This document shows positions 17,102-25,858 of a stretch of DNA of 64,000 nt, piece after piece (position 1 is the stretch's first letter; the number at the start of each line of letters is the position of its first letter). The DNA comes from JAVBLD01 sp031553705. GTDB lineage: Bacteria > Bacteroidota > Bacteroidia > Bacteroidales > Marinifilaceae. Location: the NCBI GenBank assembly GCA_031553705.1, contig JAVBLD010000002.1, positions 1-64,000 of the forward strand, given 5' to 3'. Both the position numbers and the translations under genes were made by a program. Below the pieces are notes generated by a model that saw only the letters and a list, made by a program, of their open reading frames with translations, was not told the origin of the DNA and did no database searches.

Positions 17102-17578
17102 TTAATTCAACTCTTTGATGATTTTTTCCACGTCACCCGGTACGACCCGGCCGTATACTCTTTCGCCGATCAATACTACGGGAGCCAGTCCGCATGCGCC
17201 GACGCAGCGGAGGCTTGTGAGAGAATATTTGCCATCGGCGCTGGTTTCGCCTACATTGATTTTCAATACACGCTTGAATTCATCCAGTACCTTTTCCGCT
17301 CCGCGTACATAACAGGCGGTACCCATACATATTGAAATCGGATGTTCGCCTTTCGGAACCATGGTAAAGAAGGAGTAGAATGTAACCACTCCATAGACTT
17401 TTGAAACATGGATATTCAGCTGTTTTGCAACAATCTGCTGCACTTCTGCGGGTAGGTAACCGAAAATACCCTGCGCTTTGTGCAGGACGTTAATCAATTC
17501 ACCCGGCTTGTTCCCATGTGCCTGGCAAACGCTGATTAATTCGTCTACCTTTTGTGAGGATAATTTTATATCAGACAT
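17102..17578 (-). CDS. hydC: [FeFe]-hydrogenase gamma subunit, NuoE/HndA/HydC type
   Basis: The 158-residue thioredoxin-like [2Fe-2S] protein has cluster ligands Cys84, Cys89 (CMGTAC), Cys125 and Cys129 (CVGAC). It is homologous to NuoE of complex I and forms the third subunit of trimeric, NAD+/ferredoxin-dependent [FeFe] hydrogenases, passing electrons to the flavin subunit. PKGEHPISICMGTACYVRGA is the family signature. It is the last gene of the operon, 21 bp after hydA, and is followed by the bidirectional terminator. Confidence 0.92.
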   Translation of the reverse strand: MSDIKLSSQKVDELISVCQAHGNKPGELINVLHKAQGIFGYLPAEVQQIVAKQLNIHVSKVYGVVTFYSFFTMVPKGEHPISICMGTACYVRGAEKVLDEFKRVLKINVGETSADGKYSLTSLRCVGACGLAPVVLIGERVYGRVVPGDVEKIIKELN

Positions 17579-17599
17579 AATTTGGTTAACTTCTATAGA

Positions 17600-19360
17600 T
17601 TAATCATTTGATTTGTTAAAGTAATGGGTGTGCAACAGATGGTGCGCTTTTTCGCTCATCGGTTTACCCAGAAAATCTTCGTACAGTTTTTGAATGTACG
17701 GATTTTCATGTGATTTCCGTTTGGCTTTACCGCAGTCCTCATTATACAACACCTGTGTACGGGCTTTTAACCGAGTTGAATCGCCATGGTGCAACGGTTG
17801 ACCACCACCGCCGATACATCCGCCGGGGCAAGCCATGATTTCGATCGCATGATACATTGATTTGCCGTCGCGGATCTCTTCCAACATTTTCCGTGCGTTA
17901 CCCAATCCGTGCGCAATACCGATCTTTAACTCCAGCCCGTTCAGGTTGACGGTTGCATTCTTAATGCCTTCCAATCCTCTGACATCTTTGAAGTCAACGT
18001 TATCAAGCTGTTTGCCTGTATATAACTCATAAGCGGTACGCAGGGCTGCTTCCATGACTCCTCCGGTAGCCCCGAAGATTACTCCGGCTCCGGTGGATTC
18101 ACCCATCGGTGCGTCAAAATCTTCGTCTGGTAACTGGGTGAAGTCGATGTTTGCCCGTTTGATCAAGGCAGCCAGTTCGCGGGTCGATAAAGAGTAGTTT
18201 ACATCGGGATCGCCGTTTGTTTTAAACTCATCCCGGGCACACTCATATTTTTTAGCCAGGCACGGCATGATCGATACGACAATCAGGTTTTCCCGCTTGA
18301 TACCCATCATTTCGCTCCAATAGGTTTTGGCAATCGCCCCGAACATCTGTTGCGGAGAACGTGCTGTTGAAGGAATCTCGAGCATATCGGGGAACTGGTG
18401 TTCGAAGAAATTCACCCATGCAGGACAGCAGGAGGTGAGTATCGGTAACCGGACATTCTTATCTCCCTTGAGAAATTTACTCAACCGTCCCAGCAGTTCG
18501 CTACCCTCTTCCATAATGGTAAGGTCAGCGGCAAAGTCGGTATCGAATACTTTGGAAAAACCTAACTGGCGCAGGGCGGATACCATTTTTCCCGTTACGG
18601 AGGTACCGGCAGTCAAACCGAACTCTTCACCCAAAGCAGCACGTACTGCCGGAGCTGTTTGTACGATCACTGTTTTTTCCGGGTTGGCCAGGTCGTTAAT
18701 CAACCGGTTTGTGTGATCTACTTCGGTCAGGGCGCCTACCGGGCAAACGGCAACACACTGTCCGCAATAGGTGCATTCAGAGTCTTTCAGGTCGTTTCCG
18801 AAAGCCGGAGATATGGAACATTCAAAACCCCTGTTTACAGCGGCCAATGCTCCTACTGTTTGTACTTCGTTACACATGCTTTCGCAGCGGCGGCAGAAGA
18901 TACATTTGTTCATATCCCGGATAATGGACGGAGATGATTCCTTCTTTTGGGATGATTGAGCACCTTTAAAGGTGATCTCTCTGACATTCACTCTTTTTGC
19001 CAGGGATTGCAGGTCGCAGTTACCCGATTTCGCACAGGTCAAACATACGTTCGGATGGTCCGATAACATCAGTTCCACCACTGTCTTGCGGGCGTTCATC
19101 ACCCTCAACGTACTTGTCTTCACAACCATTCCTTCTTCACAACGTGTGGCGCAAGCGGGAGCAAGGTTCCTTCGGCCTTCAATCTCCACTACACATACCC
19201 GGCAAGAGGCCGGTATGTTCTTAATGCACATGCCTTTCAAGTCCATGTGACATAGCGTCGGAATATCGATTCCGATGCTTTTGGCTGCATCCAATACGGT
19301 TGTTCCTTTCGAAACTTCCACCGGATGACGGTCTATCTGTAGTTTTATCTTTTGTTCCAT
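17600..19360 (-). CDS. hydA: [FeFe]-hydrogenase catalytic subunit HydA
   Basis: The 586-residue enzyme interconverts H2 and protons plus electrons. It has an N-terminal [2Fe-2S] ferredoxin domain (Cys37, 53, 56, 70), a His-Cys3 cluster motif (His102, Cys106, 109, 115) and two [4Fe-4S] clusters (Cys153/156/159/163 and Cys196/199/202/206). The H-cluster domain carries Cys311 (proton-transfer) and ligands Cys312 (TSCCPAW), Cys367 (MPCLAKK), Cys511 and Cys515 (MACPGGC). Length and order match trimeric electron-bifurcating hydrogenases. The maturases HydE, HydF and HydG are not in this window. hydB lies upstream and hydC downstream. Confidence 0.96.
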   Translation of the reverse strand: MEQKIKLQIDRHPVEVSKGTTVLDAAKSIGIDIPTLCHMDLKGMCIKNIPASCRVCVVEIEGRRNLAPACATRCEEGMVVKTSTLRVMNARKTVVELMLSDHPNVCLTCAKSGNCDLQSLAKRVNVREITFKGAQSSQKKESSPSIIRDMNKCIFCRRCESMCNEVQTVGALAAVNRGFECSISPAFGNDLKDSECTYCGQCVAVCPVGALTEVDHTNRLINDLANPEKTVIVQTAPAVRAALGEEFGLTAGTSVTGKMVSALRQLGFSKVFDTDFAADLTIMEEGSELLGRLSKFLKGDKNVRLPILTSCCPAWVNFFEHQFPDMLEIPSTARSPQQMFGAIAKTYWSEMMGIKRENLIVVSIMPCLAKKYECARDEFKTNGDPDVNYSLSTRELAALIKRANIDFTQLPDEDFDAPMGESTGAGVIFGATGGVMEAALRTAYELYTGKQLDNVDFKDVRGLEGIKNATVNLNGLELKIGIAHGLGNARKMLEEIRDGKSMYHAIEIMACPGGCIGGGGQPLHHGDSTRLKARTQVLYNEDCGKAKRKSHENPYIQKLYEDFLGKPMSEKAHHLLHTHYFNKSND

Positions 19361-19414
19361 TTTTATTTTCTTCTGAATCTATTGATTTTAAGTCCGTTGA
19401 CTTTATTGTTTTGC

Positions 19415-21205
19415 TTACCTGATCGAGATCGCTTTGAATTTACATTTCTCAATACATGCACCGCATTTGATACATTTCTCCGCATGAATAAGGTGGGCTT
19501 CCTTACGTTCTCCTGTAATCGCGTCTACCGGACAATTACGGGCGCATAATGTACACCCTACGCATATTGCCGGGTCGATGTGGTAGGTGAGTAATGATTT
19601 ACAACGGCCTGCCGGACATTTATGATCTTTAATGTGCGCCAAGTATTCGTCGTAGAAATTGCTGATCGTAGAAAGCACCGGGTTCGGAGAGGTTTGTCCC
19701 AAACCGCAAAGCGCCGTGTCCTTGATTACATTACTGAGGTTTTTCAGGTTGTCGAGGTCTTCCATCGTACCTTTTCCTTCGGTAATTTTGTCCAGGGTCT
19801 CATATAACCGTTTGTTACCGATACGGCACGGGGTACATTTTCCGCATGATTCTTCCACAATGAAATCGAGATAGAATTTGGCAACCGCTACCATACAGTC
19901 ATCTTCATCCATAACGATCATACCTCCGGAACCCATCATCGAACCGGCAGCCAGCAGGTTGTCAAAATCGATCGGGATGTCCAGGTGTTTTTCCGTTAAA
20001 CATCCGCCCGACGGACCTCCGGTCTGTACGGCTTTGAATTTCTTACCGTTTTTGATGCCGCCTCCGATTTCATAGATTACTTCCCGCAAGGTAGTTCCCA
20101 TCGGAACTTCGATCAGTCCGACATTATTGATCTTACCTGCCAGAGCAAACACTTTTGTTCCTTTCGAACGCTCGGTTCCGATTTCACTGAACCATTTTGA
20201 TCCTTTCGTGATGATTACCGGTACGTTGGCGAGAGTTTCTACGTTGTTCACGTTGGTCGGCTTGTTTAGATAACCGGATTCGGCCGGGAATGGAGGTTTC
20301 AGGGTAGGTTCTCCCCGGTGTCCTTCCATCGAGTGGATCAGTGCGGTTTCTTCACCGCAAACAAAAGCTCCGGCCCCGTATCTGATTTCGATGTCGAAGT
20401 CAAAACCGCTGCCGAGGATATCTTTTCCGAGCAGGCCATATTGCTCGGCCTGTTCGATCGCTATTTTTAATCTTTGAATAGCCAATGGGTACTCTGCACG
20501 GATATATACAAGTCCTTTAGAGGCTCCGATACTGTATCCGCAAATAGCCATCGCTTCGATAATGGAGTGAGGATCGCCTTCCATGATGGAACGGTCCATG
20601 AATGCTCCCGGATCGCCTTCGTCGGCGTTGCACACTACATATTTCTGGTCTGCCTGGTATTTGCTTGCGAATTCCCATTTCAATCCGGTAGGGAAACCGC
20701 CGCCGCCACGACCTCTGAGTCCGGAATCCTTGATCTCTTTGATCACTTCCTGCGGAGTCATGTCGTTCAGGCATTTTGCCAATGCTTCATAACCGTCGCG
20801 GGCAATATATTCTTCGATGTTTTCGGGATCGATAAAACCGCAGTTGCGTAAAGCTACCCGCAGCTGTTTTTTATAGAATCCCATGTGTTTTGAATCGCTT
20901 ACCGTTTCTTTCTTTTTAGGGTCTTTATATAATAACCGTTCAACCCGGCGTCCTTTAACAATATGTTCGGCAATAATCTCCAGGGCGTCTTCGGGTTTAA
21001 CCTGTACATAAAAGGTGTTATCCGGCAGAATTTTCACGATCGGTCCTTTTTCGCAGAAACCGAAACATCCGGTAGTTACCACTTGTACTTCGTTGTCCAG
21101 GTTGCGCTCCTTCAGGCTCTCTTCAAGTCTTTCCACAATCAGTTGACTGGAAGAAGCCCGGCAACCGGTACCTCCGCATACAAGAATATGCATTTTAAAA
21201 TCCAT
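19415..21205 (-). CDS. hydB: [FeFe]-hydrogenase flavin subunit HydB (NuoF-like)
   Basis: The 596-residue subunit has an N-terminal thioredoxin-like [2Fe-2S] domain (CGGTGCRASS... TTGCFGFCEKGP), a NuoF domain binding FMN and NAD(H) (GLRGRGGGGFPTGLKW, CNADEGDPGAFMDR, GAGAFVCGEETAL) and a [4Fe-4S] site (ESCGKCTPCR). The C-terminus is a two-cluster ferredoxin domain (CVGCTLCARNCP and CIKCGACIEKC). This is the HydB architecture in which the flavin couples NADH and ferredoxin to hydrogen. ATG codons at 21205 (MDFKMHILV) and, four codons in, at 21193 are both possible starts. It sits 54 bp before hydA and 47 bp after the small ferredoxin-like gene. Confidence 0.95.
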   Translation of the reverse strand: MDFKMHILVCGGTGCRASSSQLIVERLEESLKERNLDNEVQVVTTGCFGFCEKGPIVKILPDNTFYVQVKPEDALEIIAEHIVKGRRVERLLYKDPKKKETVSDSKHMGFYKKQLRVALRNCGFIDPENIEEYIARDGYEALAKCLNDMTPQEVIKEIKDSGLRGRGGGGFPTGLKWEFASKYQADQKYVVCNADEGDPGAFMDRSIMEGDPHSIIEAMAICGYSIGASKGLVYIRAEYPLAIQRLKIAIEQAEQYGLLGKDILGSGFDFDIEIRYGAGAFVCGEETALIHSMEGHRGEPTLKPPFPAESGYLNKPTNVNNVETLANVPVIITKGSKWFSEIGTERSKGTKVFALAGKINNVGLIEVPMGTTLREVIYEIGGGIKNGKKFKAVQTGGPSGGCLTEKHLDIPIDFDNLLAAGSMMGSGGMIVMDEDDCMVAVAKFYLDFIVEESCGKCTPCRIGNKRLYETLDKITEGKGTMEDLDNLKNLSNVIKDTALCGLGQTSPNPVLSTISNFYDEYLAHIKDHKCPAGRCKSLLTYHIDPAICVGCTLCARNCPVDAITGERKEAHLIHAEKCIKCGACIEKCKFKAISIR

Positions 21206-21252
21206 ACATTTAATTTTTTATTGATAATTTATGATGATAATTAGCCAAAAAA

Positions 21253-21642
21253 TCAGATTGTTTCGTAATTAACGGGGATAATTCCTTCCACTAATTCGTT
21301 ATGTTTGATGTATTTTTCTATAATCTCTTCCGCTTTTTCGATGTTAACCGAGCCGAATACGATCGGAGCAGCTCCCGGTTTGGTGATTTCTACCGTCGGT
21401 TCTGCAAAACAATATCCCATACAACCGGTTTGTGTAATCACCGCCGGGATGTTTTCTTTGTGCAGGGCTGTGATGAAATAATCCATCGTTTCCTTACTCC
21501 CGGATGCGATACCGCATGTGGCCATTGCTACTTTTATTTGAATCATATCTTCCGGATGCTCGCTTTTTTCGCGCAATTCAAGTTTTGATTGCACATTTTC
21601 TTTGATCTTTTTCAGATCGCTCAATGATTTTACTTTTTCCAT
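21253..21642 (-). CDS. Thioredoxin-like ferredoxin, HndB type
   Basis: The 129-residue protein resembles the HndB subunit of NADP-reducing hydrogenase: VAMATCGIASGSKETMDYF, then TQTGCMGYCFAEPTVEI. Only three cysteines sit at cluster-type positions (Cys43, Cys74, Cys78), so a normal four-Cys [2Fe-2S] centre may not form. The N-terminal 30 residues are charged and helical. It lies between the GHKL ATPase gene and hydB and should be a small electron-transfer or structural partner of the hydrogenase complex. Confidence 0.8.
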   Translation of the reverse strand: MEKVKSLSDLKKIKENVQSKLELREKSEHPEDMIQIKVAMATCGIASGSKETMDYFITALHKENIPAVITQTGCMGYCFAEPTVEITKPGAAPIVFGSVNIEKAEEIIEKYIKHNELVEGIIPVNYETI

Positions 21643-21684
21643 TTTATTGATATTAGGTGACTCAAGAAATTTATTTCTATTTAA

Positions 21685-22224
21685 TTATATCAAATCTTTT
21701 TCATTTTCGACGATCATCTCTTTCAGGGCTATCACAATCTCCGGATCGTGGATTGGAACGCCGTCCAGCATTTCATTTACTTCATCGGTATCGAAAATGT
21801 ATTCTCCTTTTACTGTTTGGTATTTATATATAAAACGCACTTCCGGATTCGCCGAGACAAGCAATACAATGGTTTGCGGGACATTACCCATAGGGATCCG
21901 GTCGATATGGGAATGTTTAAATGTTGCTTTAACAACCGTACCTACATTTTTTTCCGATGTAATGGTAAAACTGCCTCCTGTCAATTCCGCATTTTGCTTT
22001 AGAAACGGTATCCCTAATCCTACTTTGCGGGTCGTACGACTGGTGAAATAAGGATCCGTTACCTTTTCCAAGCTTTCTTTGTCCATGCCTATTCCATTAT
22101 CTTCGATTACAAGAGTAAGTAAATCCGTTGAAATATCTTCATACATTTCAATTCCAACCACCGTCGCACCTGCTTTTAATGAATTCTGGGCAATATCCAT
22201 GATATGCATGGACAAATCTTTCAT
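21685..22224 (-). CDS. GHKL-type ATPase (histidine-kinase-like ATP-binding protein)
   Basis: The 179-residue cytoplasmic protein consists of an ATP-binding domain with N box MHIMDIAQNSLKAGA, G1 box VIEDNGIGMD and G2 box KVGLGIPFL, but no dimerisation or phospho-acceptor His region and no sensor domain. The C-terminal 65 residues are acidic, with no known motif that I can name. Such free ATPase domains occur next to sensory [FeFe] hydrogenases in Clostridia. It may phosphorylate a partner or act like an anti-sigma kinase. It lies 42 bp before the HndB-like gene and 181 bp after the PHP gene. Confidence 0.8.
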   Translation of the reverse strand: MKDLSMHIMDIAQNSLKAGATVVGIEMYEDISTDLLTLVIEDNGIGMDKESLEKVTDPYFTSRTTRKVGLGIPFLKQNAELTGGSFTITSEKNVGTVVKATFKHSHIDRIPMGNVPQTIVLLVSANPEVRFIYKYQTVKGEYIFDTDEVNEMLDGVPIHDPEIVIALKEMIVENEKDLI

Positions 22225-22405
22225 ACTTGTCTTAAATTTTGAATTACGAGTTTTGAATTATGAATTTCACACTTCATTAAAATCTTTATTTTTATTCGCT
22301 CCAAGTTTAAAATTCAGAACTTTTGAGCTATATTATCTTTCATTTATAAACTATTCTACTCGAAAAACGTCATTTTTTTTACCAAGCTCTATGTAAGTTG
22401 AACCT

Positions 22406-23140
22406 TTACGGCGTAACAATAGCGCTTGATTTTGACGTTAATATTCTTTTTATCTCACTGAATGTCAGGTTGTTGATGTCGAGTATCGTGCATACCTTTC
22501 CAATGTCCTCCACGTAATGCGCATCAGAGGAACGAATATAGCAGTAATTTTTTAAATCGGCACGCTTTTTCGTAAAACTTTCTTTGTCGGTATGCGAACT
22601 TAATTCCAGGGCATCAACTTGCAGATTATCTGGCATAAAATAGAGCTGAGAGACGATGCTGAAGACCGGTTTGTCGATATGCGCCGGAATAAAGATACCG
22701 TTCAGCCGATGGACGGTTTGTTCCACTTCATGGATAGCTTGGTTAATGCCCGATATAAGTAGTTTCGGTTCTTCATAGAGGATATTGTCGTCCGTGTCGA
22801 CTACGACCTGGTAGCCGAAACGATCGGGATTATTCGCAATATCCGGCAGATGGGCGTCCAGATAGGCCTGGAATTCCGCCAGCAGAAGATCGTTTTCAAA
22901 AAACGCCAGGCAATGAATCTCTTCCCGGGTGTTGATTTCAACGCCCGTTAGCACATATATCCCTTCTTTTCTGCCGTAATTCCTGACGATTGGCGCCTGC
23001 CGGGTGGAGTTGTGATCCGTGATCCCGACAATGTCCAGTCCTTTGGCTTTGGCTTCACGAATGATATTTACCGGACTCATCTCCAAGTCACCACAGGGAG
23101 AGAGTACGGTGTGCATATGCATATCTGCCTTATATTGCAT
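22406..23140 (-). CDS. PHP-domain phosphoesterase
   Basis: From the ATG at 23138-23140 the product has 244 residues; frames that start further upstream are shadows of the preceding gene. PHP metal motifs are YKADMHMHTVLSPCGDL (HxH), GLDIVGITDHNS, GVEINTREEIHCLAFF, IFIPAHIDKP and IRSSDAHYVEDIG. The fold cleaves phosphoesters with a trinuclear metal site, and the substrate here is unknown. The start overlaps the stop of the DRTGG gene by 11 bp, so the two are translated together. This PHP-DRTGG pair is a known neighbour of HydS genes in acetogens and other Clostridia. Confidence 0.85.
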   Translation of the reverse strand: MQYKADMHMHTVLSPCGDLEMSPVNIIREAKAKGLDIVGITDHNSTRQAPIVRNYGRKEGIYVLTGVEINTREEIHCLAFFENDLLLAEFQAYLDAHLPDIANNPDRFGYQVVVDTDDNILYEEPKLLISGINQAIHEVEQTVHRLNGIFIPAHIDKPVFSIVSQLYFMPDNLQVDALELSSHTDKESFTKKRADLKNYCYIRSSDAHYVEDIGKVCTILDINNLTFSEIKRILTSKSSAIVTP

Positions 23141-23471
23141 CCTGAAGCATCCGGTATAATTTCCCCGTTGTATCGAACGTCTCTTCGGATGTTGAGAGAA
23201 TCGGGATGTTTTCGGTCTCACTCTGTTCCAATGTATCGGCGTCCGGCTGAAAACCTTTGACCAGAATGATAGCGGCAACCTCTTTGAGAGAGGCGACAGC
23301 CATGACATTTTTGTGGGTTTGCAGGGTGACCCATATATCACCTTCTTTTGCATTTCCCATAACGTCGCTCAACAAATCCGAAGTGTAACCGCCTTTAATC
23401 TCCCGGTTTAAACCGTTGGCTCCCGAGCATACCTTTAATCCCATTTTTTCAATTAAATCCTTTACTTGCAT
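23130..23471 (-). CDS. DRTGG-domain protein (copy nearest PHP)
   Basis: The 113-residue protein is a single DRTGG domain: MQVKDLIEKMGLKVCSGANGLNREIKGGYTSDLLSDVMG, then GDIWVTLQTHKNVMAVASLKEVAAIILVKG and a final PILSTSEETFDTTGKLY. DRTGG domains bind small regulatory ligands in other proteins such as CBS-linked phosphotransacetylases. The ligand here is unknown. It is 39 bp downstream of the HydS gene and overlaps the PHP gene. A second, related DRTGG gene starts the operon at 25858. Confidence 0.83.
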   Translation of the reverse strand: MQVKDLIEKMGLKVCSGANGLNREIKGGYTSDLLSDVMGNAKEGDIWVTLQTHKNVMAVASLKEVAAIILVKGFQPDADTLEQSETENIPILSTSEETFDTTGKLYRMLQDAI

Positions 23472-23510
23472 GTCTTTGTTAGTTATAAATTATTAATTGC
23501 CAATTATTCA

Positions 23511-24869
23511 TTATCTATTAAACCTCTCTTTTCCCCAGATTTTTTCCGATAGTTCCAGGGATTCTTTTGAAGTGAGCATTCCTTCGTTGCAGAGTATCTT
23601 CTGCAGGAATACACATTGGTTGAGTTTTGCTTTTTCGCGCACAACATCCTGAGCCAGCGTCAGGCAGGAGGGAGATCCGCAGCCTCCGCAATCGATGCCC
23701 GGTAGTATCTTCATGATGCGCTGTACCTTTTCCATCTTTTCCATCGCGATCTCCATGTCTTCGTCCAGCTTTTCGATGGAGTGGGGAAGTATCTCTTCGG
23801 TAATTTTGACGTTTGAACGGATAAAGTCCTTGTACAGATCGAGATCGGGTATATTCCGGGTCTGTTTTTGCTGGTATCTTTTCATCCTGTTATGCAACCT
23901 TTCGATGGTCAGGAACCGGTTATTTGTGGTCAGCACTCCGCTTGCGCAAGAGTGATCACAAGCTCTGAGTTCCAAAAAATCGATGTCCGATATTTCGTCG
24001 TTTTCGATTTTTTCAAGTATCTCAATGACGTTATGAATTTCGTCGATAGCCAGGCAGGTCCCGCTGAATTTGGAGGCCTCCCCGTTTGTAAGCGTCCAGT
24101 TTACACAACCGGAGGAGAGGTATGTCTGCTCGGGTACCGGGAGAATCTCTTTACCGTGGTGTTTTTTGGTTGCAAGCAAAATTTTATTATAAATGAAATC
24201 CATGTTAATGACTCCGTCTACCGAAGATTTTTCTTCACCAACCGGTGCTTTGATGGCGGCAATCTTTGCAGCGCATTGTGTGACATAAAAGATTCCGGTA
24301 TCTTCGTCCGGAATACCCATATCGCGGCATTTTTTGCGTGCATAAATGGCTGCCAGGTCCATAGCCTGTTTTAGTTTGATGATATGGCCGACCAATGAAG
24401 GAAAGCGTACCTGTATCAACCGGACAATGGCCGGACAGAAGCTTGATATCAACGGTTTGCAGTACTGATGCTCGATCATGTATTCCTGCATCACCTGCGA
24501 TAGTAATTGTACGGTTTGGTCTACTTCGAAGACATAGGTGAATCCCATCTCATGCAGCTCGTGAAAAATCTGCTCTTCGGTGATCTCTTCCGGAAATTGC
24601 CCGATGAGCACCGACGGTAATAGTGCAATCCGGTGATTGAATTTAAATATCTGATTGAAGTCGTCCTGTTCGACAAAGATGGCCCGGTTAGGGCATGATT
24701 TCAGGCACATGCCGCAATCGACACATGCTGTTTTGTCGATAGTGGCTTTTCCATCCCTGACTCTGATTGCCGCAGTGGGACATACGCTCATACAATGTAC
24801 GCAACCTGTACAAAGCTCTTCGATCACGTTCAGTGCGTGGTAAAATGGTGCCTCATTATCCATGGTCAA
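23511..24869 (-). CDS. hydS: Sensory-type [FeFe] hydrogenase-like protein (HydS)
   Basis: The 452-residue protein has two N-terminal [4Fe-4S] clusters (Cys20/23/26/30 and Cys49/52/55/59), an H-cluster-like domain and a C-terminal RnfB-type four-Cys Fe-S domain (Cys394, 397, 402, 419; GIDCGGCGSPSC). In the H-cluster domain the four ligand cysteines are kept: Cys145 (SSFCPA), Cys199 (TQCAAK), Cys304 and Cys308 (ACDHSCASG). The proton-transfer Cys before the first ligand is Phe144. This pattern fits sensory (group C/D-like) hydrogenases with low turnover that sense H2 or redox state. It sits between the two DRTGG genes. Confidence 0.85.
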   Translation of the reverse strand: MTMDNEAPFYHALNVIEELCTGCVHCMSVCPTAAIRVRDGKATIDKTACVDCGMCLKSCPNRAIFVEQDDFNQIFKFNHRIALLPSVLIGQFPEEITEEQIFHELHEMGFTYVFEVDQTVQLLSQVMQEYMIEHQYCKPLISSFCPAIVRLIQVRFPSLVGHIIKLKQAMDLAAIYARKKCRDMGIPDEDTGIFYVTQCAAKIAAIKAPVGEEKSSVDGVINMDFIYNKILLATKKHHGKEILPVPEQTYLSSGCVNWTLTNGEASKFSGTCLAIDEIHNVIEILEKIENDEISDIDFLELRACDHSCASGVLTTNNRFLTIERLHNRMKRYQQKQTRNIPDLDLYKDFIRSNVKITEEILPHSIEKLDEDMEIAMEKMEKVQRIMKILPGIDCGGCGSPSCLTLAQDVVREKAKLNQCVFLQKILCNEGMLTSKESLELSEKIWGKERFNR

Positions 24870-25014
24870 TAATTAATGAGAAGTTGAATGCTGAAACATG
24901 ATTCGTTGCTCCATTATCCAATCTTCTCCTTTACTCTCTATTATAGAATTCAATATCTAGCCTACATGTCCTTATGCCTTGATTCTATCCAGGCCGGCGA
25001 TCCGGGAACGGAAG

Positions 25015-25428
25015 TTATTTCAGGAATGTTGTCATCAAGACTTTCGTTCCGATATTTACTTTCGATTCTATTTTCAATTCGTCACAGTTCTTCCGTATAT
25101 TCGGAAGCCCCATACCGGCCCCGAAGCCCATCTCCCGGACTGCCGGAGAAGCCGTAGAAAACCCTTCCTGCATAGCTAACTCAATATCCGGAATGCCGGG
25201 TCCTTTATCGTTGATCTCAATCTGAATAAACTCTTTTGTAATACATACCTGCATGATACCTTCATAAGCATGCGCTACTACGTTTACCTCCGCTTCATAA
25301 AGCGAAATGACAACCCTTTTAATCAATAACGGATCGACATTAAGTTGTTTTAATATTTTTTTCACTTCACTGGATGCACTTCCGGCTTTCGTAAAGTCGC
25401 CTCCTGTTATTTGAAATTTAAATTCCAT
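25015..25428 (-). CDS. RsbW-like GHKL ATPase
   Basis: From the ATG at 25426-25428 (MEFKFQITGGDF) the product has 137 residues; a longer frame upstream has no homology and covers the spacer. It is a minimal anti-sigma-kinase-like ATPase with N box SLYEAEVNVVAHAYEG, G1 box INDKGPGIPDIELA and G2 box GAGMGLPNI. Ser/Thr-kinase ATPases of this type can phosphorylate a partner protein. It lies between the first DRTGG gene and HydS. Neither a sigma factor nor a STAS partner is visible nearby, so the target may be a neighbouring operon product. Confidence 0.8.
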   Translation of the reverse strand: MEFKFQITGGDFTKAGSASSEVKKILKQLNVDPLLIKRVVISLYEAEVNVVAHAYEGIMQVCITKEFIQIEINDKGPGIPDIELAMQEGFSTASPAVREMGFGAGMGLPNIRKNCDELKIESKVNIGTKVLMTTFLK

Positions 25429-25513
25429 TTTAACGGTTTTTAGGTCTGTTGATTTAGATTTTGGCAGATGTTGTTTGTAATGTTTTGTTTGGCCGTTATC
25501 CGTTCCGGAAGAG

Positions 25514-25858
25514 TTAAAACAGTGCTTCCACTCCGTTTTTGTACAGTTGTCCGCACACATTGAACATACTTTGACGGCATTGTATAAGGGCGATATTACT
25601 ATCTTCGGCGAGCTCGACCATTTCGGGTGTCACTTTTTTATCCCGGACAAACAGGATAATATTGATGTCCGACATTTCGGCCGTCCGGATGACCTGTGGG
25701 TTTACTAGCCCGGTAATCAGGATCATAGCTGTCGTGTCGATGCGTAGCACATCACTCATCAAATCTGCGGCAAAGGCATGTTTCACCTCTTTGTGGAGAT
25801 GCTGGCTCCCACAAATTACCTGTGCGTCAAATAACTGTACGATATTTTGTAATGTCAT
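25514..25858 (-). CDS. DRTGG-domain protein (first gene of the hydrogenase operon)
   Basis: The 114-residue DRTGG protein (MTLQNIVQLFDAQVICGSQHLHKEV, AADLMSDVLR, MILITGLVNPQVIRTAEM) is a diverged homologue of the copy at 23130-23471. It is the first gene of the ten-gene minus-strand cluster, and the transcript probably starts in the 190-bp AT-rich region to its right. The arrangement DRTGG - ATPase - HydS - DRTGG - PHP - ATPase - HndB - HydB - HydA - HydC runs without interruption by a gene on the other strand. Confidence 0.8.
   Translation of the reverse strand: MTLQNIVQLFDAQVICGSQHLHKEVKHAFAADLMSDVLRIDTTAMILITGLVNPQVIRTAEMSDINIILFVRDKKVTPEMVELAEDSNIALIQCRQSMFNVCGQLYKNGVEALF

Noticed and set aside
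23141..23353. Upstream extension of the PHP gene
   Set aside because: These codons lie inside the DRTGG gene in another frame, have no PHP similarity, and a good ATG exists at 23140.
23511..24869. HydS as a second catalytic hydrogenase
   Set aside because: The proton-transfer Cys is Phe144 and the surrounding loops are not those of catalytic enzymes.
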